A stretch of DNA of 64,000 bases from Phocoena phocoena (GCF_963924675.1 NC_089225.1:109506313-109570312), one strand, 5' to 3'. Shown: positions 34,381 through 45,904, counted from the stretch's first letter. Numbers and translations: made by a program. Notes: generated by a model from the letters alone, not told the origin.

Positions 34381-34686
34381 CGGGGAAATTTGGCGGCTTC
34401 TTTTTTTTGAGATGATAATTAAAAAAAAAAAATACCAGTAGTTTAACTAGTGGTGGTGGTAGCTTGGGCTGATATTTCAAATGATCTGTTGCATCCTTGC
34501 ATGGTTCCTACCCATTTGTCAAAGCAATATTGCAAAGCCTATAGCAAAATTCCCCCAAATTGTATAGAACACCATGAAATGTAGAAAATTAGTCCTGTTT
34601 AAGAGTGACCTTGACATATTTTTATAAGTGTAAATTGGACCACGCTACTCAACTTATATGCCCTCTGTGATGGCTTCCCCTTCATA
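34381..34686. other. Unassigned AT-rich stretch
   Basis: An A-run at 34421-34431; nothing else recognisable. Confidence 0.35.
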
Positions 34687-35049
34687 TGGACTGAATGTTT
34701 ATGCTTTCATAATTCATATATTGACACCTAATCCCCAAGGTGATAGCATTGGGAGGTGGGGCCATTGGGAGATGATTAGGTTGAGGTGAGGTCCTGAGGG
34801 TGGGGCCCTTGTGTAAGATTAGTGCCCTTATAAGAAGGGTCATCAGAACACTAGCCCTGTCTGTCTGCTCTCTGCCCTGTGAAGGTGCAACAAGAAGATG
34901 GTCATCCGCAAACCAGGAAGCAGGCCTTCACCAAGACCCTGACCCTGCTGGCAACCTCATCTGGGACTTTAAGCCTCCAGAACTGTGAGAAAGAAATTTC
35001 TATTGTTTGAGCCCCCAGTCTATGATATTATAACAGCCTGATCAAGACA
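34687..35049 (+). mobile_element. MaLR (MST-type) solo LTR, sense
   Basis: TTGACACCTAATCCCCAAGG, GGAGGTGGGGCCATTGGGAG, GTGCCCTTATAAGAAGGG, AACCAGGAAGCAGGCC, CCTCCAGAACTGTGAGAAAG and the TG..CA ends match the family in sense orientation. No TSD found. It is the mirror orientation of the copy at 32634. Confidence 0.85.
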
Positions 35050-35349
35050 CCTTCTACTCAGAGTCAATCCACCACTTCCATGGGGCCCTGGGTGGCCCAG
35101 CTGTCCAGCATCTGATGTCGTACCTGTTCTGGGCCCCTTCTCTGGCTCTCTCCTTTGAGCACTCGCTGGCTGTCCCCTGCTGAGCTTCCCCACCCACCCC
35201 TGCTAGATCAGCGCAGCCAGAACACCACGCTGTGTTCACCGGCTCCTGACATGTCATCCCGGGGAACCCAGTTCTCATCTTCTTAACGCACATCACAACA
35301 GGTGATATTTATATGCGCTCATTTACATACTGTGTACCTCCCGCGGGTC
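35050..35349. other. Unassigned stretch
   Basis: No named repeat or gene. Confidence 0.35.
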
Positions 35350-35450
35350 TGCAGGTCAGGGGTCACATCTGTTTTGTCTTCCCTCTGTACCCAGAGTCTA
35401 ACAAAGCAGGTGCTCAGCCAACGTTCACTAAATGAATGCGCTGAGCTGGG
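35350..35450 (+). mobile_element. L2 3' end fragment
   Basis: TCTGCAGGTCAGGGGTCACATCTG..TGTACCCAGAGTC..GTTCACTAAATGAATG follows the L2 terminus. Confidence 0.6.
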
Positions 35451-36074
35451 CACTGAAATAATGATGATTAGGAGCTTTACAAAACATCCCCCAAGGGGTG
35501 GCCCATGGCCAGAATCTAAGGTCAGAGACCCAGAGATTACAGAGCTGGAAGCAGCCTCAGATCCGTCAAGTCCAGCCAAGGCAGTCATGCCCAGAAGGGC
35601 TACGGGACCCGCCCCAGTTATGTGTCTCCTTGTGCGGAATCAGATCTGGAAGAAAAGTTGGCTGACCGGCCTGGGAGCGTCTCCCATCACTCTTGCTTAG
35701 AAGTGATGTCCTTTTCTGGTGAAACCATTTGGGACAGAACAAGAGCTCCCCATGAGTGGTCTTGCCAGGAGTGGACCTCAGTTCCCTGTGCCCCTCTGTT
35801 CACAGTCACTGTGGGAGAAGATCTAGGGAAGGAGGGTAATCACAGCACCCTTGCCTCCAATGTGCCGACCCTGGAGCACCCCCCACATCCCCTCCAGCCT
35901 CCAATATCGCGCTGGACGAACACAGAACCCAGACCAAAAGCACTGCTTTCTTAAAAGTCTGCGATTCTGAACAGCACTCTCTCTGGGCCTCCTTCCCTCC
36001 CTCACTTCCTCCATATCCTGACCAGTCTGCTCTCCCCAGAGCCCTGCCTGAGCCTGCTCCGCTTTTTCCTCTGC
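35451..36074. other. Unassigned stretch
   Basis: The segment around 35485-35650 may include a remnant of an old repeat (CAGAGATTACAGAGCTGGAAG). No gene evidence. Conflicting frames at 35302-35954 show no domain. Confidence 0.35.
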
Positions 36075-36870
36075 ACAGTCTCCCTGGGTAATTTCTTCCA
36101 CGCCGCGCCTTTAATTAACATCTAGAGCTGACGACAATTAAACCTCATTCTGGCCCAGAACTCTAACCTAAGCTCCAAAACCACAGAGCTAACCATGTAT
36201 CAGGTCACCTGGCTGGTACCCAAGGCAGCTTCTCCAAGCCACACGTCTTCACTCTTCCCCAAACCAGTTCCTCATCTGATTTCCTCAACTCCCCAGTGAG
36301 AAATCTGGGTGCAACCCTTGTCTTGTCCCCGTCCTTTGCCATCCTCCCCCACGAAATTCATGAGCATAGATTAATTAGGCTCCTGAGTATTTCTGGAACA
36401 TTCCCCTATCCACTCCATCCCCCTCTGCCAAAGGGCCTCTTCATAGCTTTCCTGCTGGCACAGTGCCAGCAGAGCAATGTCTTAAAAGCCCAAATTTAAC
36501 CCCTGCTGGAAATGATGCAATATTTCCATACCGTTCTATAAAAACAAGTACAAGCTGCCTGGTCTGGTGTCTTCACGGCCCTCCTTATTTTGTCCCCTTT
36601 TTCTTCCCTGGGATTCCTCTGGGGAAGTATTGCCTCAGCCCCCTCACACCCTAGGAACAGCGGAGGACAGCTTGGCCTTCTGAGACTCATCCAGCTTGAT
36701 GCCCCTGGGCCTTTGCACATGCTGCTCTCCAAATCCAGAGCTTCATCCCTTCCCTGTCTACTTGATAAACACCTACTCCTTTTCCAAGAGCATTCAAGGA
36801 CCAGGTTTCCACGCCAAGCATTCACGAGCGTTTGCCATGTGCTGAGGGTGTGGGGCACGGCAGATGCCTA
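36075..36870 (+). mobile_element. L2 (LINE-2) body, diverged
   Basis: CCTGGGTAATTTCTTCCACG, CATCTAGAGCTGACGACAAT, CAACTCCCCAGTGAGAAATC and GGGCCTTTGCACATGCTG follow L2 in order, with gaps. L2 is extinct in mammals. The frames at 36296-36871 are its shadows or chance. Confidence 0.6.
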
Positions 36871-37794
36871 GGCCAGGACTGGCCTTCCAGAGCTGCTGCT
36901 TCTGTGTAAGGAGGACAGAGACAGAGGACAGGCAATTCACTGAGTTCTGCTAAGGGGAAACATCAGGTGAACCACACCTGGGATGACACCCAGGATGACC
37001 AATGATTCCAGTTGGCAAGGGCTGTCCTCACTTCAGGAGCAAAAGTCTCACGTCCCAGGAGATGGTTGGTCACCTTAAACCTTGTGAGGGTCAAGAAGGA
37101 GGACCCGGAAGAAAAGTCAGTGTTAAGTAGAATAGAAGGCAGGAGGGTGGGGAGAGGTTTCCAGGCAGCTGGAACTGCCCAGATGAAAGGGGAAGGGTGG
37201 CCTGAACAGGACATGTCCAAGGAGCAGAAGAAAGCCCGGTCTGGCTAGGGTGGGCCAAACCTTTCTGGAATAACCCTTCTGCCCTCATCTAACTCACAGA
37301 AATAACCTTTCTCTTCTCCTCTGAGGCCCTACAGACCATGTGCCTACATCACACACAGCACATAGACATTTCAGGACATTTTTAAACCTATCACTTCATT
37401 TGCTATCTTTACCGGTTTTCCTGTAAGTGACTTCAGGCCAAAGACCATTACCTAATCCCACGTATCTGGGGTTAATAGCAGGAGTGCAGGAAACATTTGC
37501 GGAGTGGCTGACACTTTAATTGTGCTTGCTTTTCCCCAGAGCAACTTTCAAGCACCCACTAAATTAGAACCATATCGAAGCAAAGCTATATTTACATGAC
37601 AAGCAGGGAAACATTAATCCCAGTGATGTCAGTTTCCAAGTCTCCCTGAGATGCTAGGGGAGCAGAATAGCAGGAGACACCTAAGGCCAAGAGCACTTAC
37701 AGACAAAGGATGCACACAGGAGAAAAGAAAATTCTCATGAGCGCAGGCTTCGAAGGAGAAATCCGGATCAAACAGCTTTGTTCTCTCTCTTTGT
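36871..37794. other. Unassigned stretch
   Basis: No named repeat or gene. Frames at 36963-37288 overlap on opposite strands. Confidence 0.4.
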
Positions 37795-37905
37795 CATCAG
37801 ACTCTAAGTCCTGTGAGGGCAGAGAACATCTTGGTCTTGTTCACTGCTGTGCCCTGAATTCCCAAGAGCGCTTGCCCTTGGCATCTTTGCTCAGACTTCA
37901 CCCAC
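37795..37905 (+). mobile_element. L2 3' fragment
   Basis: CTCTAAGTCCTGTGAGGGCAGAG..TTGTTCACTGCTGTGCCC is the typical L2 terminal block. Confidence 0.7.
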
Positions 37906-38084
37906 AGAAGCCACTTCGATAAAGGCTCGTTGCTCCAAGTGTGGTACACGACCTGGGACCCCACCCCAGACCGACTGCTCAGAATGTACATTTTAACGAC
38001 GAGAAGAAGTGTTTTAAAAGACAGCCTAGGTTGGCAATAAAAGTCAATCAGAACTGAGGCTTCCTTGCCCACCTGGAAAACGTG

Positions 38085-38315
38085 TCTTTATCTTTGAACC
38101 CCCTGCTCAGGCATTCTTCTTAAGAGAAACTTCCCAGACGTCTCCCCTGTTGCCATCACTCCATCTGCCAACTTGCCCTACACGATCCCTTCTGTTGAGA
38201 CATTTATCACACAGTGACTCAATTTGGTTTACGTGCCTGTCTCGCCCACCAGATGGGTCAGCCAGACTGAAGTCCTTGAGGTAAGGGGAGGAATCTTATT
38301 CCCAGGTCTGTTCGC
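38085..38315 (+). mobile_element. L2 3' fragment
   Basis: AGAGAAACTTCCCAGACG, ACACAGTGACTCAATTTGG, TGCCTGTCTCGCCCACCAGA and GAATCTTATTCCCAGG follow the L2 3' end in order. Confidence 0.65.
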
Positions 38316-38416
38316 ACACAGAGTGATTTGATGCAGTGCTTTGTTTGATCTGTGCCGGCCTGTGGGCTCACCCTTTGAGTCCCTTGTTCTAGAACACCAA
38401 ACTTCACCAAGGCAAG

Positions 38417-38580
38417 TCTTTCCTCCCTTCTTTCCTCCCTCTCTCCTTCCATCAGTCTTTCCTCTCCTCTTATTCCCTTGTCCCTCCCTTCATCCCTTCC
38501 TTCCTTCCTTCCTTCCTCCCTCCCTCCTTTCCTCCCTCCCTCCCTTCCTTCACTCTTTCCTTCTTTCCTTCCTTCCTTCC
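38417..38580. repeat. Pyrimidine tract rich in (TTCC)n
   Basis: About 160 bp of almost pure C/T, with long TTCC, TCCC and CCTT runs. The frames at 38258-38663 (poly-Lys/Glu/Gly on minus, poly-Pro/Ser/Leu on plus) are translations of it. Confidence 0.95.
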
Positions 38581-38740
38581 AGTGGAAATGTAGAGAAATA
38601 TTCCAAGAAATATTCCTTTTGGTGATCCAGATGCCCAAATTACCTTTGTATTGTCATGATTAGGTAGAAAATATATTCAAAATGAATAAGAAAATTCCCA
38701 ACGTGATTTCACGAGGATGGCAGTAAAGAATGCCATGGCA

Positions 38741-38953
38741 GGGCTTCCCTGGTGGCACAGCGGTTGAGAGTCTGCCTGCTGACGCAGGGGACACGGGTTC
38801 GTGTCCCGGTCCGGGAGGATCCCACATGCTGCGGAGCGGCTGGGCCCGTGAACCATGGCCACTGAGCCTGCGCGTCCGGAGCCTGTGCTCCGCAACGGGA
38901 GAGGCCACAGCAGTGAGAGGCCCGTGTACCGCAAAAAAACAAACAAACAAAAA
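38741..38953 (+). mobile_element. CHR SINE, full length, with TSD
   Basis: A reference-like copy: the body includes GAGCCTGCGCGTCCGGAGCC and the GGGAGAGGCC block, and the tail is AAAAAAACAAACAAACAAAA. The TSD is AATGCCATGGCA (38729-38740) against AATGCCGTGACA (38954-38965), 10 of 12. Confidence 0.94.
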
Positions 38954-38965
38954 AATGCCGTGACA

Positions 38966-40039
38966 TTTTCAGGGGCTGTAGGATTTCACAGCCTCTCCCA
39001 GGTAATGAGGAGACTGGCCACTTAATCCATCTAGTAGTTATGTTTTCTCATCCATGTGGACTTCTGAGGGAGTGATGACAAAATCTAAGGATTTAAATAG
39101 AGCATGCTGTGTATGACATCGGGCTTGGTGTTTATGGCAGTTCTTCCACAGAGTGGTGTCATCCGCTTGGAGCTCCTTGAAGACACAAACTCTGCCTTAG
39201 ATGTCTGTTCTTGGCACTTGACGTAACATCCAAATCAGAATACAATCACGAAGATCCTCATCTCTCTTGAAGACAGGTGGACACGTGGCTCCAGTTCAAG
39301 ACCAGTTCTCTGTGTGCCCTCGAGCAAACCACACAACCTACCCTGGGTCATTGTCTCTGACCCAAAGGGATGCAGCTAAAACAGCTCCATCGTCACCTCT
39401 GAGGTCACATACCATGGACAGTGCTACAAATAGACAGAATTACGGCTGTCTTCTTTGATTTGCTTACTTCTGTCTGAAGTGTTGGTGAAATTGCTGAAAA
39501 TTCAAGTGAATTAGTAGGATGTTACAATTTTGTTAACTGAAGTATAGAATGATCACTAAATAACTCCTATTCTTACTATTTAGGGGTTTTCATGGTTGTT
39601 CAGTAAATTTAAAAGGAAACCCTCTAGGAAAAGTAAGATAGAAAATATCTCATTAAATACATCATTCAACAATGCCGGGAGATATATTTTAAACCTCTCA
39701 AGAATGTCCCCCAAAAGGATTTTTCTAACTAATCCAATGAATTTGAACACTGCCTTATAGACCAAAAGGGGCTCAAACCAGGTTGTGCTTCAAAGTTAGC
39801 TGAGCAGCTTTTTTTTTTTTTTAAATACAACCCCACGTGAGGTGTCAACTAACACACACAGAATCTTTGTATGTGTTATAAATCCTAAAATATGTCCCTT
39901 CTTTGGGTTGATTGAGCCCTGAGCCAGGAAACATGGTGGGCAAGCTGACCATGGCCTGGATTTCAGCCCCTAATGGTCTCCTCCAACAGGTGCCTTTGTG
40001 CAGTGTGCAACCTTCACAACTGTGCATGACAGCCTTGTT
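38966..40039. other. Unassigned stretch with a possible L2 remnant
   Basis: TTGGAGCTCCTTGAAGACAC at about 39168 looks like an L2 terminal block. A T-run lies at 39809-39822. No coding evidence. Confidence 0.35.
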
Positions 40040-40146
40040 CTCAACTTCCCCCCACAGATTCTGATTCAGGGGGCTTAGATGAAGCTTTGAATAGATAATT
40101 TTATACTAGTGAGTCTAAGGCACTAGTATATTTGAGAACCACTGCT
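40040..40146. mobile_element. MER5-like hAT fragment
   Basis: CAGATTCTGATTCAGGGGGC, then a closing TTTGAGAACCACTG, the expected terminal inverted repeat of MER5-type elements. Confidence 0.6.
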
Positions 40147-41489
40147 TTATTATACATTTATTCAGCAATCCTGTTGACGTACAATGCATCTTTGCACTTA
40201 TTCCCTGATGCTTTATTATAGTGATTCCTACATGTAAAAGAAGATAAGTATGACTTTTGGTTGAAGCTATGATTTGAAAATTCACTTCTGTGCTGTACAA
40301 AATACCTCTCGAGTCATTGTTGTAGCTGAGAAGCACCCACGTGGCTCTCATTGGACCCGAGATGACTCACTGGATATGAGCTAAGCAGGTTCAGTGAAGG
40401 ATCCTAGAGTCAGCATGCCCTCCAAGCCCTGGGCACGTGTACCCCCCGGGGAGGAGCTGCTGCAGTCAGCACAAGTCCTGCAATGCCCTGATTTGCACCT
40501 GTCTCTTTGTGCCAGTGGTCCCCTGGCGATAGGTCAGATGAAGCCTCACGAGCAGAAATCATCCCTAAACAGAAGAATGCAATATGTGTTTCTCTGCCTT
40601 TATAGATGTTGCACTTAAAAGAACATTCCACGAAAAATTGTAGCCTGCCCTGGCAGCTGGAATGCCAGCAGGCAAGCCCTGGCCCTTCAGCCCCACCCAC
40701 TGTAGAGAGCAGCAGCTGCTGTGCGGATGAAGAATCCACAGGTGTCCCGTGGCAGTCGCAGCAGGGTGGACCCAAGGGGCCTCTGTCAGCAGCAAGTCAG
40801 GGAGAGATTAAAATGGCAGGTGTGAGGCCTGAGTTTTGCTGCCCATATGTGGCCAGAAACTCTGCACTTTTAAGAGAAGACGGATGCTGGGGGTCTTATC
40901 CTGCCAAGGAACAGGGTGACTTACGGCACGCCCAGGCTGCCTCCCAATAGGTGATAAAAGGCACAGTCACGTCTCACTGGCCGTACTCATCTCAACCTGA
41001 AGACGACAGTAAACTCATTTATCTATATTAAATTTCACCTAGAAAGAAGTCTGGAAGTTGTCATGATAAACGTTTTCAATTTTTTTTCTATCCTAAGAAT
41101 CTCATATCTCTCTCCTACAAATGATGCTTCGAACACTCTTTGGAAAGGAATTTTTACTTTACTTGGTAAATAGTTTGTCCGACATCAGTTGAAATCTCAT
41201 TGCTTTTGAAACATAAAGCAACATTCATTGAAATCTACAAAGTTAAATGATCCTACAAGCAAATGGACCATGTACTCAGCTGGACAAGGATTGGCCTCCT
41301 AAAGCCCACTACTCTGCCTTGAGCCTGGGGGGCAGCCAGCTGATGTCAGGCGTGTCTTGCTGAGTTAGGGACATGGGCTGGGAGAGTGGCACACCCTGCA
41401 GACCTGGGGATCCCTTACCCCTGCCACAGAGCACAGAGCCTTGGCTTTACCAATCAGACTTTCATACCCAGAATTAAATCTGAAGTGTA
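40147..41489. other. Unassigned stretch
   Basis: No named repeat. Frames at 40410-40950 lie on opposite strands over the same bases and have no domain. Confidence 0.4.
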
Positions 41490-42100
41490 TCTAAAAATAT
41501 GAACCTTCCTCCATAAGTTAAACATGGAATTACCAGTCTGTCCACTTCTAGGTGTATACCCAAGAGAAACGAGCACACGTGTCCACACAAAAACTTGTAC
41601 ATGAGTGTTCATAGCAGCACTACGCACGATAGCCAAGTGGTAGAAACAACACAAACGCCCATACACTGGGGGAACGCACAGCCAAAATGTGGTCCATCCA
41701 CGCAATGGAATATTATTCAGCCACGAAAAGGAATGAAGTCCTGACACCTGCTACAATACGGACAAACCTCGGACACATCATGCTCAGTGAAAGAAAGCAG
41801 CCAGTTACAAAACAGCACGTGTTATGTGATTCCACTTACATGAAAAGTCCAGAATAGGCAAGTACACAGAAACAGAAAGTAGATCGGTGGTTTCCAGGAG
41901 CTTGGGGGAAGGAGGGATGAGAGTGACCCTTTAACGGGCATGGTGTTTATTTTGGGGTGATGAAGTGACCTGGAGCTAGGGAGTGGTGATGGTTGGGAAA
42001 CACTACAAATGTACTAAATGTAAATTGTACACTTTAAATGGTTGACATGGTGATTTTTATGCCAAGTGAGTTTTACAACAAAATAGAAAAAAAAAGAAAA
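41490..42100 (+). mobile_element. L1 3' end (ORF2 C-terminus and 3' UTR)
   Basis: CACTTCTAGGTGTATACCCAAG, CACACAAAAACTTGTACATG, GAATATTATTCAGCCACG, GTGGTTTCCAGGAGC and GTAAATTGTACACTTTAAATGG mark a 5'-truncated L1 ending in an A-rich stretch. It is less diverged than the L1 at 29890. Confidence 0.9.
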
Positions 42101-42465
42101 AGCATACGATCCACAGGCACAAGGATAGTCAAGCCTTCTCCATTGAAGCTGTGGGGCTCAGCAGATGTGGCAATGGCGTCCCATGGACCTTGGACTGAAG
42201 GATATTCTGCTACTGACTTTCGGATCAGCCTTGATGCTTGCCCATTTCCCAGGTCTGGTTCTCTTCAACTTTCTTTTAATTATTTGGCCCTTTATTGCTT
42301 CCTAGTAAATTCCGGTTTTGGGGTAGTATATTTGGAGATTATTTTTGTTACTTGCAACCAAGAACCCTGAATAATACCTCTGGGAATGGCACCATAATCT
42401 TATATTTTTAAATAGACCCTATTAGTCTGGAATCCATCTATCAATCTACCCGTCCACCCACATTG

Positions 42466-42499
42466 CCTTTCCTTCCTTCCTTCCTTCCTTCCTTCCTTT
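42466..42499. repeat. (CCTT)n microsatellite
   Basis: About eight CCTT units, next to sequence rich in ATCC/ATCT units (42431-42560). Confidence 0.9.
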
Positions 42500-42624
42500 C
42501 ATCCTTTCTTGCATCCATCTTTCCATTCATCCTATCTATCCATCCACTCATTCATCTCAATTCTACTCTCTAAAGGACTGACAACGGTCCTAACCAGCTT
42601 GGTTACAATGTGATCTTACACCTT

Positions 42625-42790
42625 CCTGCAAACCCTTGGTCATGACATCTCATTATCACAATTACTTGTTTGATCATCCATCTTTCCCAATAGGCTGGAG
42701 ACCTATGTTAGCTTTTGCCTAAACCTAGTACCTAGCAGAGTGTCCAGCACAAATTGGTGCAAACCAGTGATGAACCAATGACGGGAAGAC
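42625..42790 (+). mobile_element. L2 3' fragment
   Basis: CCTTCCTGCAAACCC, CAATTACTTGTTTGATC, AGGCTGGAGACC and TACCTAGCAGAGTGTCCAGC follow the L2 end. Confidence 0.55.
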
Positions 42791-43094
42791 TGCATGAAAT
42801 CTGGTCATCCCTCTGTGAGCTCCACGGTGCAGCCTCCAAGCCTGCACAGTGATAAGACACACACACAGCTGGCCTCTTCCTTCTCTGCTTCCTACAACCA
42901 ATTCTCTTCTGCTTTCACAGCCTTCCTCCAGGCAGGTCTAATTAAACTTCAATTACTAAGTTATAATCTCACTCCTTGAATTGACATTCAGGTCAATGTC
43001 ACCTTGGGATCTTGGGATTTTGGGTGCTAACAATAATATTCAACATACATTTAACAAAATTTTCTTTAGATTCCCTGTACTGAGTCAAAAGTAT
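42791..43094. other. Unassigned stretch
   Basis: Nothing recognisable. The 61-codon frame at 42794-42979 has no domain. Confidence 0.35.
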
Positions 43095-43162
43095 GAAGAA
43101 AGGAAGGAAGGAAAGAAGGAAGGAAGGAAGGAAGGAAGGAAGGAAGGAAGAAGGAAAGAAAG
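43095..43162. repeat. (GGAA)n microsatellite
   Basis: About 68 bp of GGAA/GAAG units, with uniform GGAAGGAAGG in the middle. Confidence 0.95.
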
Positions 43163-43202
43163 ATTCAATCCTGTATTGTTACTTAGGAACAAGAAGTGTT
43201 TT

Positions 43203-43392
43203 CCTCTAATGTTGTCCAAGTGTCATGGGATCGACGGCATCACCATCACCAGGGAAGTTGTTAGGATGCAAGTTTTCAGGTCCCACCCTGGATCTACTGA
43301 GTCAGAGAAGCTGGGGAAAGACCTAGCATCCCGTGTTTCAAAAGCCCTCCATATTTATTCTGATGCACGTCCAAGTTTGGGAACCGCTTCTT
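43203..43392 (+). mobile_element. MER5A-like element
   Basis: GGCATCACCATCACCAGGG, AAGTTGTTAGGATGCAAG, CTACTGAGTCAGAGAAGC and TGATGCACGTCCAAGTTTGG follow MER5A from near the left to the right end (GAACCGCTTC in place of GAACCACTG). Confidence 0.75.
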
Positions 43393-43520
43393 GAAGGCAA
43401 TGATTCCTAATTCTGGATGCTTGTTGGAATCACACGAGGAATTCTAGAAGTAAGTCCCCTGGAGCTTCTGGTGTGAGCCAGGACCTAGACCCTCTGCTTT
43501 ATGATGACAAACCTTGGCCC
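43393..43520 (+). mobile_element. Second MER hAT-like fragment
   Basis: AATTCTGGATGCTTGTTGGAATCACACGAGG is the reading expected of the start of a MER20/MER5-type hAT element. It lies head-to-tail after the MER5A copy. Confidence 0.5.
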
Positions 43521-43604
43521 ATGGTTTACATCTTGGTAGAGAATGTGCCAGTATACAGCAGGATCACAGAGTCGAAATGAGAACTATTGACTCAGGAGAG
43601 GACT

Positions 43605-43725
43605 TAAAAATTATCTTATTATCAGATGAGAAAACTGAGTCCCAGATAGGTTAATTAACTGTCTAAGGTCACATTGCTGGTGTGTGACCCCAGGACCACG
43701 GCATCCCCAGGCTAATACTCTCTTG
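43605..43725 (-). mobile_element. MIR, antisense
   Basis: CAGATGAGAAAACTGAGTCCC, GGTTAATTAACTGTC and AAGGTCACATTGCTGGTG are the reverse of the MIR core. Confidence 0.8.
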
Positions 43726-43785
43726 TTGCAAGTTGATACATTTCACCCTAGGCTGCTTCAAATCTCACCCTTTGCCCTTTTTCTT

Positions 43786-44113
43786 TCTTTCTTTTTTTTT
43801 TTTTTTGTGAAGATGTTGGGGTTAGGAGTTTATTAATTTACTTATTTATTTTTGCTGTGTTGTGTCTTCGTTTCTGTGCAAGGGCTTTCTCTAGTTGTGG
43901 CGAGCGGGGGCCACTCTTCATCGCGGTGCACGGGCCTTTCACTATCGCGGCCTCTCTTGTTGCGGAGCACAAGCTCCAGATGTGCAGGCTCAGTAGTTGT
44001 GGCTCACGGGCCCAGCCGCTCCGCGGCATGTGGGATCTTCCCGGACCGGGGCACGAACCTGTGTCCCCTGCATCGGCAGGCGACTCTCAACCACTGCGCC
44101 ACCAGGGAAGCCC
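43786..44113 (-). mobile_element. CHR SINE variant with extra 3' module, antisense, 13-bp TSD
   Basis: The exact TSD is TGCCCTTTTTCTT (43773-43785 and 44114-44126). Between the T-rich tail and the CHR body lies GATGTTGGGGTTAGGAGTTT, then ATTAATTTACTTATTTAT. The same module occurs in the copy at 49511 and in none of the short copies. The body is a mix of long-form segments (TCTCTAGTTGTGGCGAGCG) and short-form head. Confidence 0.93.
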
Positions 44114-44126
44114 TGCCCTTTTTCTT

Positions 44127-44663
44127 GAGGACAGATGATGCTTTCTGCATGCCTGTCACTCGCTCCCCCCGCGTCAAGCAGACGCTGCTCCACGGGCATC
44201 CCTGCTACCTGAGCTGATGGCTCTGCATCTCCTCATCCCACACTTGGAAGCTCCTCATCTCACCTGTACACCCTGCTCAGGCCAGCCTCCTCCAGGAGCT
44301 CTCAGCAGACACCTTCTCCATCCAGCTCACCCCTTCTGCCCTTCCTTCTTGCCATCTCAGCTTTGCCACTGCTTCATAACATCTCCCAGCTTTTGCCCTT
44401 TCTGCTGCCAAGCTCCCTTCTGGGACCAGCTTTCTGTGCATGTCCTTTCCTCCAGAGTCAAAGAAACCACACCAGTGTCAGGCAGGCTGAGAGCCCAGAA
44501 ATAGGGCCTCTGTGACATGACCCACGACACCTGAGCCTTTAGGGATGACCTGCGGCATCCCATCGCTCCTCCCACAGCTCCACCCGGACGGCACGTTTGA
44601 GCAGCTGCCCCATGCCAGTGGCACGTTCGTAAGTCATATAACAGGAACTCTCCGTGCCTATCT

Positions 44664-44665
<2 letters not shown>
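44127..44665. other. Unassigned C-rich stretch
   Basis: No gene or named repeat. Frames at 44217-44575 are uninformative. Confidence 0.35.
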
Positions 44666-44699
<34 letters not shown>

Positions 44700-44886
44700 A
44701 CGCGGGCCTCTCACTGCTGTGGCCTCTCCCGTTGCGGAGCACAGGCTCCGGACGTGCAGGCTCAGCAGCCATGGCTCACGGGCCCAGCTGCTCCGTGGCA
44801 TGTGGGATCTTCCCGGACCGGGGCACGAACCCGCGTCCCCTGCATCGGCAGGCGGACTCCCAACCACTGTGCCACCAGGGAAGCCC
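44666..44886 (-). mobile_element. CHR SINE, antisense, very long oligo(T)
   Basis: A run of 29 T (44666-44694) followed by a complete body ending CCACCAGGGAAGCCC. No clear TSD. The uninterrupted tail is the longest in the window and suggests a young copy. Confidence 0.92.
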
Positions 44887-44929
44887 CCACATATATTTAT
44901 TAATAACTCATGGATTATGGATTAATTCA

Positions 44930-45480
44930 CATTGAAAATTACAGAGTATCTAAAACTGAACACCATGAAAATACTATATATTTCAAAACTTGAAGGATAT
45001 AACTAAATTTGTACTTGGGGTTTAAATTATAGCCTTAATGCATTTATTAAAAATAGAATTCTTAAACAAATGAGTTTTGTTTCAAGTTAAAAGAAAAAGC
45101 ACTCAAGCCTAAAAAAATAAAAAGGAAATAAAAACATAAAAGCAGATATTAATAAAATGAAAAATAAAGAAACAAAAAAAGAATCAACAGAATTAAACCC
45201 CAATTTATTAAAATGTCGGTAAAATAACACTGATCATTAAAAAGGAGAAAAGAGATACAAAACACAAATAAGGAATATAAATGGGGCTAGACCAACCGTA
45301 TGGTAGAATTATTTAAAAATCATGAGACAGCTACATGCAACTTTATGCCAACAGATTTGAAAACAGTAAAAATGGAAACATTTCTAGAAGAATACAATTA
45401 AAATGTAGGACTCGAGACACATTTCACAGTGTCATACTGCAAAGTACTGAAAAAACAGAACACAGAAAGGAAGACACATG
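44930..45480 (+). mobile_element. Degraded L1 ORF2 relic, first part
   Basis: A-rich sequence with L1 order: AAAGGAAATAAAAACATAAAAG, GAAACAAAAAAAGAATCAAC, then CTACATGCAACTTTATGCCAAC and GAAACATTTCTAGAAG, matching the pre-RT part of ORF2. No open frame survives. Confidence 0.6.
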
Positions 45481-45904
45481 GTGGCTGGTCTCTCATCACC
45501 TCACAGAGCAGCACGCAGGGGGCGGCTGATGCCACTGGCCACTTGGAGTTTTCCTCTCCAGAGAGGGTACTGCTCATCCTCTAATACCTTGTGTGGAGTA
45601 ACAGCAAGAACCATCAGGTGTGTGTGGTATAAACAGAGAAGGCTTGGGTGCCAGGCTCTTGGGGGATGCAGAACAGCTGGACAGGAGTTTTGGGGAATGC
45701 AGCTGGTGACTTTGGGGGAAGTTTGCCTGGCAACCACCCCCCACCCCCCCCCACCCCCCCAACCCGGGAATGGAGCTCCACCCCCTGGAGAAATGAACTT
45801 CAAACAAAATCCTTTCCAGTGAAAGGGAGAGCATCTGTTTGTCGTTCTGAATCCTGGGTCTCTGAGGCGATTCTGCTTGCTTCTCCTCTGTTACCAACAC
45901 CAAT
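45481..45904. other. Non-L1 segment inside the L1 relic, with C-rich tract
   Basis: The L1-like order stops near 45480 and resumes near 45905. The intervening 420 bp is more GC-rich, with no named family. It includes four C runs at 45737-45765 (6, 9, 7 and 3 C, loops 1, 1, 2), a quadruplex motif on the minus strand. The frames here run on both strands through the C-rich tract. Confidence 0.45.

Noticed and set aside
38258..38663. Frames rich in Lys/Glu/Gly (minus) or Pro/Ser (plus)
   Set aside because: They translate the TTCC/GGAA low-complexity tract.
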